IMG/VR virus record: IMGVR_UViG_3300010042_000018
Coordinates: 1-28,628 of that record
Strand: one strand, 5' to 3'
Length of the DNA: 28,628 bases
DNA from: a virus
Part shown: positions 16,739 to 23,821 of the stretch, one piece after another
Position numbering within the stretch: position 1 is the first letter of the stretch
Layout of the letters: every line of letters begins with the position of its first letter
Notes under the pieces: generated by a model
What the model saw: only the letters and a program-made list of their open reading frames with translations
What the model was told of the DNA's origin: nothing
Databases searched by the model: none
Made by a program: the position numbers and the translations under genes

Positions 16739-16957
16739 ATGTCAGTTGCCATGGCAACAGGATCACGACGCGCACATGCATTGATCGCTTCGCATCTGGA
16801 GATCATGCAGCAGGATATTGCAGAGACTACTGATACGCTGCGGCGGGCTTCTGACGCTATAGCTTCAATCGCGACCAAGGCACGTGGCGACAAAGAATTG
16901 AGGGACGCACTGTTGCAAGCGATGGCGGCGGACTTGGCCAGGGTTAGTCGTCTCTAG
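16739..16957 (+). CDS. small helical protein, plus-strand gene beside the terminase
   Basis: About 72 aa from ATG 16739 (a GTG at 16724 and an ATG at 16751 are alternatives; none has a strong ribosome site). The sequence from residue 9 on is one long amphipathic, possibly coiled-coil helix (HALIASHLEIMQQDIAETTD...ATKARGDKELRDALLQAMAADLARV). Third codon positions look less GC-rich than in neighbours, as in the other plus-strand gene at 7237. Either a moron or a regulator; function unknown. The minus-strand frame here is Cys/Arg-rich and less plausible. Confidence 0.5.
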   Translation: MSVAMATGSRRAHALIASHLEIMQQDIAETTDTLRRASDAIASIATKARGDKELRDALLQAMAADLARVSRL

Positions 16958-16960
16958 CCA

Positions 16961-17332
16961 TCAAGCCTTCCTTGCCCATGGGTGCTGTGGGTCTAGGGGC
17001 CTGCCGTCTTGCCCGTTGCCCTTGATGAACCCGACACGCTCTTCGGATTGGACAGGACTATCGTGTACCGACTTGGCGATAGTCTCGATGTTGGCCGGGT
17101 CCCAGAACAATACTGGGTCTCCCTTGTGCGGCTTGATGTGGTTAGCCACTGGGCTATTGGGTGCTGGGTATTTGCCGGCCAGGATGATGCCGGTACGCTG
17201 GCAGGTGAAGTTGTCTCGCACATAGCATGACCAAGCCAGGCGCTGCCAACGTGCGGTCGAATACCACTTGCGGTAGCCTTGGGCCTCTGGACTGCGGCTA
17301 TCGGGCCATTTGGATGGCATTGCGCAATCCAT
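16961..17332 (-). CDS. HNH endonuclease next to the terminase
   Basis: A 123-aa protein from ATG 17332, which is preceded by AGGGAA; the frame opens 12 codons earlier. Residues about 20-45 (YRKWYSTARWQRLAWSCYVRDNFTCQRTG) are the standard lead-in of phage HNH nucleases. The core is VANHIKPHKGDPVLFWDPANIETIAKSVHDS: His65, Asn81 and His90. The usual zinc-binding CxxC pairs are incomplete (CQRT, KSVH). HNH proteins adjacent to terminases assist cos cleavage in HK97-type phages. Its gene lies on the same strand, upstream of the terminase. Confidence 0.85.
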   Translation of the reverse strand: MDCAMPSKWPDSRSPEAQGYRKWYSTARWQRLAWSCYVRDNFTCQRTGIILAGKYPAPNSPVANHIKPHKGDPVLFWDPANIETIAKSVHDSPVQSEERVGFIKGNGQDGRPLDPQHPWARKA

Positions 17333-17389
17333 TCTATTCCCTGTGGTCAATAACAGGCCCACTTTCACGCGTCTCTGCGCAAACCTATG

Positions 17390-17578
17390 CTACGGCAGGG
17401 CGTCCCTGGCCTTGATCTCGACATCCATTTCGATGGTCGCGGGCGCCACACGACCTGCCAGCCATAGCACTGCAGTCAACATGGCCATCCGAATACGGTA
17501 GCCGGATGGCCTTTTGACGATGATGCGCAGGGACACGCCAGGGATGGGCACCGGAATGCTTGGGCTCGTCTGTGCCAT
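17390..17578 (-). CDS. small protein of unknown function
   Basis: A 62-aa protein from ATG 17578; GGAGAG lies six bases upstream. The frame is open further up, but that region runs into the tRNA-like gene. The sequence has a Pro/Ser-rich start, a central helix with GYRIRMAMLTAVLWLAGRVA and an acidic-ending strand (TIEMDVEIKA). The hydrophobic helix could touch the membrane. It lies downstream of the tRNA-like gene on the same strand. Confidence 0.6.
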   Translation of the reverse strand: MAQTSPSIPVPIPGVSLRIIVKRPSGYRIRMAMLTAVLWLAGRVAPATIEMDVEIKARDALP

Positions 17579-17643
17579 CCTGCTCTCCGTCTGTCTTGGG
17601 TGGGGCGAAGCGGGCCGGGCTTGATACCGGCTATGGCGTCCCA

Positions 17644-17714
17644 TCAGTACAGCGGGATTTGAACCCACGGCCTCCGCCCATTGGCAGCGCTCTATCAGCC
17701 TGAGCTATGTACTG
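17644..17714 (-). tRNA. tRNA-like gene with abnormal anticodon arm
   Basis: On the minus strand a perfect seven-base-pair acceptor stem (CAGTACA with TGTACTG), a D arm (GCTC...GAGC, preceded by TA) and a T arm (GTGGG, loop TTCAAAT, CCCGC) are all present. Between D and T arms there are only 20 bases instead of 22-23. The anticodon stem CTGCC/GGAGG has a central mismatch, the loop AATGGGC lacks U33, and the variable loop is two bases. The nearest anticodon reading is TGG (Pro). The 3' CCA is not encoded. It is either a degenerate tRNA or a functional tRNA-like RNA. Confidence 0.6.
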
Positions 17715-17775
17715 GCGCTTCCATCAGCGCCGCCGCTTCGATCTGTTGTTCCCCGTTGGGGGAGGTAGGGCGAAC

Positions 17776-17952
17776 CTAGTCGAGCGCGTCCGCGTTCGGA
17801 AGGACGCTTGCAGGCTCTTCGGGTGGCAGCACTGCAGAGTCGCCCGGCATCAAGCCGCCGAGGTCCAGTGCAAACCAGATGATCAGGGCTATAAGCCCAA
17901 CGACAAAGCCACCGATAATTATCCGAGCTGCGTTGTTGTCTTTTCGTGCCAT
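17776..17952 (-). CDS. small single-pass membrane protein
   Basis: A 58-aa protein (63 aa if the ATG at 17967 is used). A basic N-terminus (ARKDNNAAR) is followed by one hydrophobic helix (IIIGGFVVGLIALIIWFALDLGGL) and an acidic, Pro-rich tail, suggesting an N-in, C-out inner-membrane protein. No strong ribosome site precedes either start. It follows the NusG-like gene and precedes the tRNA-like gene. Function unknown. Confidence 0.6.
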   Translation of the reverse strand: MARKDNNAARIIIGGFVVGLIALIIWFALDLGGLMPGDSAVLPPEEPASVLPNADALD

Positions 17953-18164
17953 GGGGCCCACCAGCATTTAGCTGCTGAACGGCGAAGGGCGAAACGTGTT
18001 GCTGGTTTCAACCTATGCTACATGCCGACTGCCTGGGCAGCTTCAGAATTTAGGGCGCAAAACAGAATGCGCCTGGCACTAGGTGCAGGCTGGGGGCAAA
18101 CCGGCGAAAGTCTCAACCGCAAGGCTGCTTCGCTAACAGTCATCCGCCTCATCCGAGGGTAAAT

Positions 18165-18740
18165 TTATGCTGCTTCGCCCACGGCGTCAAGTTCTGCCCA
18201 CTTGGCCGGAATTTCAACTGGGGACAGATGCCCGAAGATCATGACAAGCGCCTGCAGCTTGCCTTTCGCGGTGACGTTGGTAACCTGGGCGAGGAACTGC
18301 GAGAACGGCCCATCGGTGATCCGGATCGACGCACCGGCGGGGAATCTCATGCGCACGGTGTCCCGCTTAGTCTTGCCAATTTCGCCTCGCCTGATCTTGG
18401 CGGCCCGGGTGCTGTCGAACTGCAGATCGGCCTCTGCCTCCTGAACGGCACGAAGGGCTTTTTCGTCTTTGGCGTCGAGGCGGCAGGGCCGGCCTTCCAC
18501 CCCAAGCACGCTTTCCACGCCCTCGCAGGCCCGCAGCACGTACCAAGGCACTGCACCCTCGATGTCGACAAACAGATACCGCGGCATCAACTGCAGCTGC
18601 GTCTCTACCCACACCTTGCGCCGCTTGTTGAACCGCTCAATGCGGGCCATGGGCGCATACGTGGAGAACCCCGCCCTGCGCAGGTTGCGTTCGGCCTTGT
18701 CTTCGCTCTTGATGTTGGTTCGAACCACGTACCATGCCAT
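18165..18740 (-). CDS. NusG/RfaH-like transcription antitermination factor
   Basis: A 191-aa protein. The N-terminal NGN domain is clear: WYVVRTNIKSEDKAERNLRRAGFSTYAPM...ERFNKRRKVWVETQLQLMPRYLFVDI. The C-terminal KOW segment is FPAGASIRITDGPFSQFLAQVTNV (about 135-158). It would bind RNA polymerase beta-prime clamp helices. It lies on the same strand as, and just upstream of, the terminase and structural genes, so it may be the phage's late-gene antiterminator (inference). A 19-base element containing its ribosome site is repeated before the next upstream gene. Confidence 0.85.
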   Translation of the reverse strand: MAWYVVRTNIKSEDKAERNLRRAGFSTYAPMARIERFNKRRKVWVETQLQLMPRYLFVDIEGAVPWYVLRACEGVESVLGVEGRPCRLDAKDEKALRAVQEAEADLQFDSTRAAKIRRGEIGKTKRDTVRMRFPAGASIRITDGPFSQFLAQVTNVTAKGKLQALVMIFGHLSPVEIPAKWAELDAVGEAA

Positions 18741-18742
18741 AG

Positions 18743-18761
18743 TCTCGGTGCCCCTGTTGAT
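18743..18761 (-). repeat. 19-base direct repeat, copy 1, ribosome-site leader
   Basis: Plus strand tctcggtgcccctgttgat, identical at 19110-19128. On the transcript it reads ATCAACAGGGGCACCGAGA and supplies the AGGGG ribosome site three bases before the ATG of the NusG-like gene. Confidence 0.7.
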
Positions 18762-18767
18762 GAAGTT

Positions 18768-19109
18768 TCAGACCGACCCGAAGGCCTTGAGCCCGGATGC
18801 GTCCGCGTCGTAAATCCGCGTATTCAGGTTCCGAACCGGGATACGCTTCCCATCATGGTCAATGTCGCCGTCTACCGGCATGGGATTGAACTTGTCGGTC
18901 CTCATGGCATAGTGGATTTGGCAGCCGGCAAGGATGGTGTCGCCTATGGCCACATACCAGTTGGTGGACCGGGCATTGGTACGGACGCCAAGGGCCTCAT
19001 GGCTGTCGATGACGCCATGGACGGTGCCGAACACCGCTCTGTAGTGATCCCCATCAGGGGCGTAAAACCAGTTGTCCGCGGTAATCAGGTATTTCTCGCC
19101 AATCTGCAT
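18768..19109 (-). CDS. conserved phage protein of unknown function
   Basis: A 113-aa protein. The N-terminal half is beta-rich with aromatic residues (EKYLITADNWFYAPDGDHYRAVFGTVHGV), then ARSTNWYVAIGDTILAGCQIHYAM, ending in a basic and acidic tail. No catalytic motif is visible. It lies between the NusG-like factor and the exonuclease and shares the 19-base ribosome-site leader with the NusG-like gene, so the two may be translated at similar levels. Confidence 0.7.
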   Translation of the reverse strand: MQIGEKYLITADNWFYAPDGDHYRAVFGTVHGVIDSHEALGVRTNARSTNWYVAIGDTILAGCQIHYAMRTDKFNPMPVDGDIDHDGKRIPVRNLNTRIYDADASGLKAFGSV

Positions 19110-19128
19110 TCTCGGTGCCCCTGTTGAT
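19110..19128 (-). repeat. 19-base direct repeat, copy 2, ribosome-site leader
   Basis: Identical to 18743-18761. It lies immediately before the ATG at 19109 and again provides an AGGGG ribosome site. The repeat covers the gap between the exonuclease stop and this start. Confidence 0.7.
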
Positions 19129-19577
19129 TAGATGGTGGTAGCGCTGGAGCCGAAGGAAATACGGATTGCCCGAGCGTCTGCCAAAGCGTTGTGCGGTACG
19201 GCCGACACGATATCCTCCATGTCCGACGCTAGTTGCGAAGTGCATGGGAAGTTGAGGCTTTCCGAGTGGTCTTTACCGCCAAAACTGCTATAGAAATGGA
19301 CGAGGTCCGTGTACCAGTCAGCAACTATGTTGGGCCGATGGAACTGGCTCAAGAAGTTCGCCAGCGACACGCGAAACTCGGCGCGGGAGTTACAGTAAAT
19401 TGTGGGCTTTTCGGCGCTGATGACGGGCAGCACGTTTTCAAATACCCATGCGTCCCACACGCGGGGTTCAGGCAAAACGGCGTACCATTCCCGGCCATCA
19501 TCCGCCACTAGCGCCATTGATACCAACTCACCGCCGAACCCGTTGAATTCGCAATCGAGAAATAGGTTCGTGCTCAT
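19128..19577 (-). CDS. DEDDh-type 3'-5' exonuclease
   Basis: A 149-aa protein with an RNase-H-like exonuclease pattern: FLDCEFNG (Asp8, Glu10), VADWYTD (Asp87) and the ExoIII motif HNALADA (His129, Asp134). Residues 1-25 form the core beta strands. It is short for the DnaQ fold, and resembles small phage exonucleases of the DnaQ-like type. It probably degrades single strands during replication or recombination. Overlaps the upstream small gene by four bases (ATGA). Confidence 0.8.
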   Translation of the reverse strand: MSTNLFLDCEFNGFGGELVSMALVADDGREWYAVLPEPRVWDAWVFENVLPVISAEKPTIYCNSRAEFRVSLANFLSQFHRPNIVADWYTDLVHFYSSFGGKDHSESLNFPCTSQLASDMEDIVSAVPHNALADARAIRISFGSSATTI

Positions 19578-19762
19578 GCTCTCTCTCCATGTTCCGGGTT
19601 ATGGGATGCGCAGAACCACTGCCCTGCCCGCTTCGCATCCTTGTGGTCGATAGCGGCCGAAAGGTTCGCCCCATGCCCAAAGCTGGCATAGGCACCGCAT
19701 ACCTCGCAGCGCATCACGTATTTCAGGTGGGGGCCGGACTTCTCGAAGGTGCAGGGCATCAT
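19574..19762 (-). CDS. small Cys/His-rich protein, possible zinc binder
   Basis: A 62-aa protein. Cys residues at MPC, RCEVCGAY (a CxxC pair) and FCASHNPEH suggest a small zinc-binding fold. ATGA overlaps on both sides show tight coupling with the exonuclease and the gene before it. Function unknown; possibly a nucleic-acid-binding accessory. Confidence 0.6.
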   Translation of the reverse strand: MMPCTFEKSGPHLKYVMRCEVCGAYASFGHGANLSAAIDHKDAKRAGQWFCASHNPEHGERA

Positions 19763-19980
19763 GCTTGCCGCCTTTGATCGAGAGCGGAACGGCCGGGCAG
19801 AGGATCACCCATCATCGACGCCGTAAGGCTGGTGTGGCGTGCAGCCGGCGGTAAAGCCGACATCTCCGGACCACGCTCCACCACGTTGGCAAAGGGATGC
19901 AGCGATCGGCGGGCGTCGACTCTCCATGTAATGCGATTGGGCTTGCGAGGTGGAGCGCCGCGCTTCTTGGGCTGGGTCAT
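19759..19980 (-). CDS. small basic protein of unknown function
   Basis: A 73-aa protein. The start is strongly basic and Pro-rich (PKKRGAPPRKPNRITWRVDARRS), the rest is undistinguished. It overlaps both neighbours by four bases (ATGA), which supports real translation. The basic start suggests nucleic-acid contact; nothing more can be said. Confidence 0.55.
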   Translation of the reverse strand: MTQPKKRGAPPRKPNRITWRVDARRSLHPFANVVERGPEMSALPPAARHTSLTASMMGDPLPGRSALDQRRQA

Positions 19981-20873
19981 GCTGCCCTCGCCTGTTCGAT
20001 CTCGGCTTTAGTGACGGTGCTGGTGCCCCTGTCGCCAAAGATCACTTTCCGACCTCGAATGCGCTCAATGGCGGGGATTATTGGATCGCCCTCTTGGATC
20101 ACGACGAGGTCAGGTGACGGCTGCGACTGCGCGGGCAACGCTTCAAAAGAGCGCCAAGCCCCATCAGCGATCCACTTGTCGAGAGGCGGGGCGAATGGCA
20201 GGCTATCAGCCATGCTGCGGTTGCGTTTAACCTGCTCGGCAGCCCACCACCTGCCGAAGCGCTCGGCTTTTGAAGCACACGCCTGCTTGTCCGCCGGCGC
20301 CAGTCGCCGCCATGCGCGCTCGGCCTTGGCGTGATTGAAGTGCGGAGACCGGGGAAAACACTTCTCGACATCGGCAAACGACGCGCCCGCTTCGCCCCCT
20401 TGGGGGCTAGGGGGGGTATTTTCTATCTGGTTCTGATCTGTATCTGTCTCTGCTTCTTGGGGCGTCACATGGCCGTCACGTGACGTAACGACGCCGTCAC
20501 CACCTAGGGACCCATTGTCACCGTGACGGTCTTTCCCCTGTTTCCGCTCACGATAACGAGCTTGGCGCTCGGCAGATTTGTCAGACTGATATTGACGGTC
20601 GCTCCACTTGACCACAATGCCGTCAGCCAAACGCCCGGCATTGGTAAGCGCTTGGAAAACAGCAGCCACGTCAGCCTCATCCGTTCGCAGAAAGTAGGCG
20701 ACTTCAATTGGATCGACTTCAAATCGTCCGCCATCATCAATCTCCGATGCGCTTTCGAGGATCACCCCCCAAATCCAGACGACGCGCTCAACCGGCTGCT
20801 TGGAGCGGATAGCAACAGCCACGAGTTTTTCATCGCGCATCATGCCGGTGTAGTGTCGGAACCAGCGACTCAT
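19977..20873 (-). CDS. replication-initiation-like protein (replisome-organiser type)
   Basis: A 298-aa protein. Residues 1-90 look like a winged-helix domain (FRHYTGMMRDEKLVAVAIRSKQPVERVVWIWGVILESA...FEVDPIEVAYFLRTDEADVAAVFQALTNAGRL). A basic ERQARYRERKQG segment follows, then a polar linker with a PPSPQGGEAG turn. The C-terminal third (FNHAKAERAWRRLAPADKQACASKAERFGRWW...PLDKWIADGAWRSF) is a helical domain common in phage replisome organisers. Probably loads the host helicase. It overlaps the DnaA-like gene by four bases. Confidence 0.75.
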   Translation of the reverse strand: MSRWFRHYTGMMRDEKLVAVAIRSKQPVERVVWIWGVILESASEIDDGGRFEVDPIEVAYFLRTDEADVAAVFQALTNAGRLADGIVVKWSDRQYQSDKSAERQARYRERKQGKDRHGDNGSLGGDGVVTSRDGHVTPQEAETDTDQNQIENTPPSPQGGEAGASFADVEKCFPRSPHFNHAKAERAWRRLAPADKQACASKAERFGRWWAAEQVKRNRSMADSLPFAPPLDKWIADGAWRSFEALPAQSQPSPDLVVIQEGDPIIPAIERIRGRKVIFGDRGTSTVTKAEIEQARAA

Positions 20874-21385
20874 AGCCCACCCGCCTCCATACGTTCTTTG
20901 TGCCGGCGGATGCCGTGGATGACGCCGGTATGGTCCTTGCCGCCCATGGCCCTGCCGATCATGGCCAGGCTATAACCAAGCTGTTGCTGCAGAAAGAAAT
21001 AGGCTTCAAAGCGTGCCGCCACGACCGCCTTGTTCCTGGTCTTGCCTTTGATTTCGGCACCGGAAACCCGGTGCTTTGCGCATACCTCTGCTATGATGGC
21101 GTCGGCGGAAGAGTGCTGCCAGCGGGCGCCTGAATTCTTGTATGGCGTGCGGTAGACAAACAGGAAATCGCGCGGCTTGCGCTTCCGCTCTATCTCCGCA
21201 GGATCTGCATCCGCCGCTATTGGTGCCCTATCAACTCGGACGCGCACGACTTCCGCAGGCGGGCGAAGCCGGCCGCGGACCTGGCGAACGTCATCCATCA
21301 GCTCAGCCGCAGAGCTGAACTGCCTCGCTGGCATCATGTAGCCGATCGGATGAGACCGAGGCGAATGGGCAACTAGTCCCGCCAT
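20870..21385 (-). CDS. DnaA domain-IV protein (phage origin-recognition-like)
   Basis: A 171-aa protein. Residues about 93-167 match DnaA domain IV: IIAEVCAKHRVSGAEIKGKTRNKAVVAARFEAYFFL, then the LGYSLAMIGRAMGGKDHTGVIHGIRRH signature that reads the DnaA box. Residues 1-90 are unrelated and polar, with no AAA+ ATPase. AGGAGG six bases before the ATG gives a strong start. It probably binds the phage origin, or competes with host DnaA. Coupled to the winged-helix protein downstream. Confidence 0.85.
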   Translation of the reverse strand: MAGLVAHSPRSHPIGYMMPARQFSSAAELMDDVRQVRGRLRPPAEVVRVRVDRAPIAADADPAEIERKRKPRDFLFVYRTPYKNSGARWQHSSADAIIAEVCAKHRVSGAEIKGKTRNKAVVAARFEAYFFLQQQLGYSLAMIGRAMGGKDHTGVIHGIRRHKERMEAGGL

Positions 21386-21570
21386 GATGGGCCTCCTGTC
21401 TTGGACAGCTTCATCACATCGCGGGGCTTGGCCGCTTCAGCCTGTTCCCGCCACACCTCTGCCAGGCTTCGCGTCAGGTTCAGGTGGGCGTTAGTCCGCT
21501 TGCCCTCACCATTGGTCTGGACTGCCTTGGGTGAGCTCATCACCCTGTCCTCTTGTTGTAGGGAGGTCAT
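21373..21570 (-). CDS. small protein of unknown function
   Basis: A 65-aa protein; start ATG 21570 overlaps the methyltransferase stop (ATGA), with a second ATG at 21540. A mid-protein helix NLTRSLAEVWREQAEAAKPRDVMKLS is polar. It ends 13 bases inside the DnaA-like gene. Unknown family. Confidence 0.55.
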   Translation of the reverse strand: MTSLQQEDRVMSSPKAVQTNGEGKRTNAHLNLTRSLAEVWREQAEAAKPRDVMKLSKTGGPSWRD

Positions 21571-22931
21571 GCTGCCTCAACCATGGCTATGCGTTCGCCA
21601 ATCACGCGCATGACGTTTACCGCCATGCTGTTGCCGAGCGCTTTGTATCGGGGACCATCAGCAGCGGGCTTGCCGCGGTGCAGGATGGCGGTGAAATCGT
21701 CGGGGAAACCTTGAAGGCGCTCGCACTCGCGAGGCGTGAGGCGGCGAACTGCCCAAGCCGCTTGTACGGCCTGAACTTCGGGGCGGGCCTCTAGGGTGTA
21801 GGCAATATCAGCCTGTACACCGATACCGTCTGGGCCGCTGGCCGGGTTCTGGCGCAAAGCGCCGGCTTGGATTGCATGGGCAACAGCAGCCGGTTGCCCG
21901 CCGCCAGTAGGGCTGGGGATGGTAAGTGTTGGCGAAACTTCCACGCCAAATTTGGGTGTGACAGATGTTGCGAGGCCATAGGCAACCGCGCCGACACCCA
22001 GCCCCCCGCGCCCGCCGTTCGGGGTTAGGATCGCGTTTGCTGTGCCGTCCTGGCGGGTTTCGAGGTTTGGACCGTCGCCGCGTCCGCGTTCCACAAGGAC
22101 GATCGGCTGAGGCGCGACGACAAATGTCTCACTCTCAAAGTCCAGCCGACCAGCCGGGCCACCGTGGGCATTGAGGGCAGTAGATGCCTCAATTGGTCCG
22201 CGCGTATCATTACCACCGAACGCCTGGGCAATTAGTCCGCCGTCGCAATCGAAGTCGGTGCCACGTCCGCCACCGCCCTTAGTGCGAGCGCTAATTGTGG
22301 GGGCAACTCTTTGCCCCGCTTCTCGGCGCGGCGCAGAATCCCCGCGCAAGCCCGCGGTGTCAAATAGTACCGCTGCGGCACGTCGCCAGTCTCCAAGATA
22401 TCCGACAACGAACACACGGCGTCGGCGTTGCGGGACGGCCCACTCGTGTCCATGTGCTCGACAGAACTGAGCGTCAAGCACTCGGTAGGCGAACCCATAC
22501 CCGAGTTCCCCCAGCCCTGCGAGGAAGGTTCCAAAATCCCGTCCTCCGTTCGAGGACAGAACGCCGGGGACATTCTCCCAGACCAGCCAGCGGGGCTGAT
22601 ATCGTGCAGCAATGGCAAGATAGGTGAGCATGAGGTTGCCGCGGGGGTCAGCCAATCCGGCTCGGAGCCCAGCGACCGAAAACGACTGGCAGGGGGTGCC
22701 TCCAACAAGAAGTTCAATTGCATAGTCCGGCCACTCCTGAAACTTCGTCATGTCGCCCAGATTGGGGACGCCGTTGGCGGCCGGAGCTTCGCCTGGCAGG
22801 TTGCTGCCGTAGTGGCTGGCCAGCACGGCGCTGGGGAACTTCTCGATTTCCGAGAAGAAAGCCGGCGTCCAGCCGAGCGGATGCCAGGCCATGGTCGCGG
22901 CTTCGATACCACTGCAAACGGACCCGTATCG
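21567..22931 (-). CDS. DNA (cytosine-5) methyltransferase
   Basis: A 454-aa protein from ATG 22931, preceded by GGGGGAG; the frame opens 15 codons earlier, but the ribosome site favours this one. All main motifs are present: I YGSVCSGIEAA, IV GGTPCQSFS with catalytic Cys82, VI WENVPGV, VIII QRRRRVFVVG, and C-terminal RRLTPRECERLQGFPDDF and ALGNSMAVNVM. The target-recognition region is at about 210-410 and rich in Gly. No restriction enzyme lies nearby, so it probably protects phage DNA from the host. Recognition sequence not predictable. Confidence 0.93.
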   Translation of the reverse strand, partial: RYGSVCSGIEAATMAWHPLGWTPAFFSEIEKFPSAVLASHYGSNLPGEAPAANGVPNLGDMTKFQEWPDYAIELLVGGTPCQSFSVAGLRAGLADPRGNLMLTYLAIAARYQPRWLVWENVPGVLSSNGGRDFGTFLAGLGELGYGFAYRVLDAQFCRAHGHEWAVPQRRRRVFVVGYLGDWRRAAAVLFDTAGLRGDSAPRREAGQRVAPTISARTKGGGGRGTDFDCDGGLIAQAFGGNDTRGPIEASTALNAHGGPAGRLDFESETFVVAPQPIVLVERGRGDGPNLETRQDGTANAILTPNGGRGGLGVGAVAYGLATSVTPKFGVEVSPTLTIPSPTGGGQPAAVAHAIQAGALRQNPASGPDGIGVQADIAYTLEARPEVQAVQAAWAVRRLTPRECERLQGFPDDFTAILHRGKPAADGPRYKALGNSMAVNVMRVIGERIAMVEAA

Positions 22932-22935
22932 CATG

Positions 22936-23097
22936 CTACTCCCCCACTCTATTGGAACGGGGGCCGGCGATCGCACGAAGCAGCCGGTTTGTGGTCGGGT
23001 TGAACTCTGCCAGGATGCGGCTAGAGGCGGGGCGGCGGAACGTTACCTTGCCAATGCGGACGCGGTGAATGGTGGTGAAGCTGCGGGGATTGCCCAT
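22936..23097 (-). CDS. small basic protein of unknown function
   Basis: A 53-aa protein from ATG 23097, strongly basic (TTIHRVRIGKVTFRRPASSR...TTNRLLRAIAGPRSNR). It begins two bases after the stop of the 36-aa membrane protein and ends five bases before the methyltransferase start, so it sits snugly in the operon. Possible nucleic-acid binder; unproven. Confidence 0.5.
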   Translation of the reverse strand: MGNPRSFTTIHRVRIGKVTFRRPASSRILAEFNPTTNRLLRAIAGPRSNRVGE

Positions 23098-23099
23098 GG

Positions 23100-23210
23100 C
23101 TATAGAGCCCCAGTGACATAGAGCAGGCCAACGGTCGGCAGAAACACGACCCAAGCGAACACGGCTGCGGTGATAAGCAGAGCGCCTGCGACGGCGGCGA
23201 AGGTATCCAT
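23100..23210 (-). CDS. 36-aa membrane micro-protein
   Basis: Translated from the minus strand: MDTFAAVAGALLITAAVFAW then VVFLPTVGLLYVTGAL, stop TAG. Almost the whole protein is hydrophobic, enough for one membrane helix. A GGAG lies about ten bases upstream in the end of the preceding gene, and the next gene begins two bases after its stop. Such tiny hydrophobic genes are easily missed. Function unknown. Confidence 0.55.
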   Translation of the reverse strand: MDTFAAVAGALLITAAVFAWVVFLPTVGLLYVTGAL

Positions 23211-23216
23211 GGCCCG

Positions 23217-23609
23217 TTACTCCGCTGCCGAGGTGGCGGCTACGGCGGCCTCAAGCCCCGCGATCACGGCGTCCTGGTTGGCCTGTCGGCGCTGCAAGCC
23301 CTCAATTGCGGCGGCGCACAGACGGTCGGCGTCAGCAATCGCCCGGTCCTTTGCAAGCTCGGCAATGTGTAGCGCGGCATCGAAAACGCGCTGGGCCTCT
23401 TCGTCCGTGGCATTGCGGATGCGGCGGGCGCTCTCGATCTGCTCATCAACAAAGCCGCGTTCGTCTAGCGCGTTGTCGATTTCCCGGCGCCACTGGACAA
23501 CCTGCACATTGCTTTCGACCAATACGGGCATGGTGGCGGGCAACTCCGCAGCCGAGGCGGAAGCGGCCATGGCCTTCATGTCGATGATCGTTGCGGTCTT
23601 TCGAGCCAT
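23217..23609 (-). CDS. coiled-coil protein of unknown function
   Basis: A 130-aa Ala-rich protein. GGGAG lies eight bases upstream of the ATG. Residues about 40-130 are one long charged helix (EIDNALDERGFVDEQIESARRIRNATDEEAQRVFDAALHIAELAKDRAIADADR), probably a coiled coil. No known family recognised. Confidence 0.65.
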   Translation of the reverse strand: MARKTATIIDMKAMAASASAAELPATMPVLVESNVQVVQWRREIDNALDERGFVDEQIESARRIRNATDEEAQRVFDAALHIAELAKDRAIADADRLCAAAIEGLQRRQANQDAVIAGLEAAVAATSAAE

Positions 23610-23611
23610 GT

Positions 23612-23821
23612 TTAGTCTCCCTGGTGTGGATTGGTGGTTTCAGCCCCAGTCGCGGGACTGGTCGTTTTCGTGGTCGGCGTCGGTGCCGCGGCTTCCGGAC
23701 AAATCTTGTCGGCCAGATCCCCAGCCCATGCGTTCAGGCGCCTCGCGATGGTCGCGCGGACTGACAGCGGCAATAAGCGCTGCCAAACGTTCCTCACGGG
23801 CGCGGTTTCTTGCGCGTTCAA
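23612..23821 (-). CDS. small overlapping protein with TTG start
   Basis: A 69-aa protein in a different frame over the 3' end of the 146-aa gene at 23640-24080. An exact AGGAGG lies six bases before a TTG at 23821. The translation is protein-like: a basic amphipathic helix (VRNVWQRLLPLSVRATIARRLNAWAGDLADKI), then a Pro/Thr-rich tail. It ends two bases before the ATG of the next gene. The AGGAGG also reads as Glu-Glu-Ala in the overlapped gene, so coincidence is possible. Confidence 0.5.
   Translation of the reverse strand: MNAQETAPVRNVWQRLLPLSVRATIARRLNAWAGDLADKICPEAAAPTPTTKTTSPATGAETTNPHQGD

Noticed and set aside
16687-16893. Minus-strand frame opposite the plus-strand helical gene.
   Set aside because: Cys/Arg-rich, no ribosome site, less protein-like than the plus frame.
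17382-18021. A 12-base repeat aacctatgctac at 17382-17393 and 18010-18021, each about 45-50 bases upstream of a minus-strand gene.
   Set aside because: About two dozen 12-base matches are expected by chance in this length; no clear promoter boxes accompany it.
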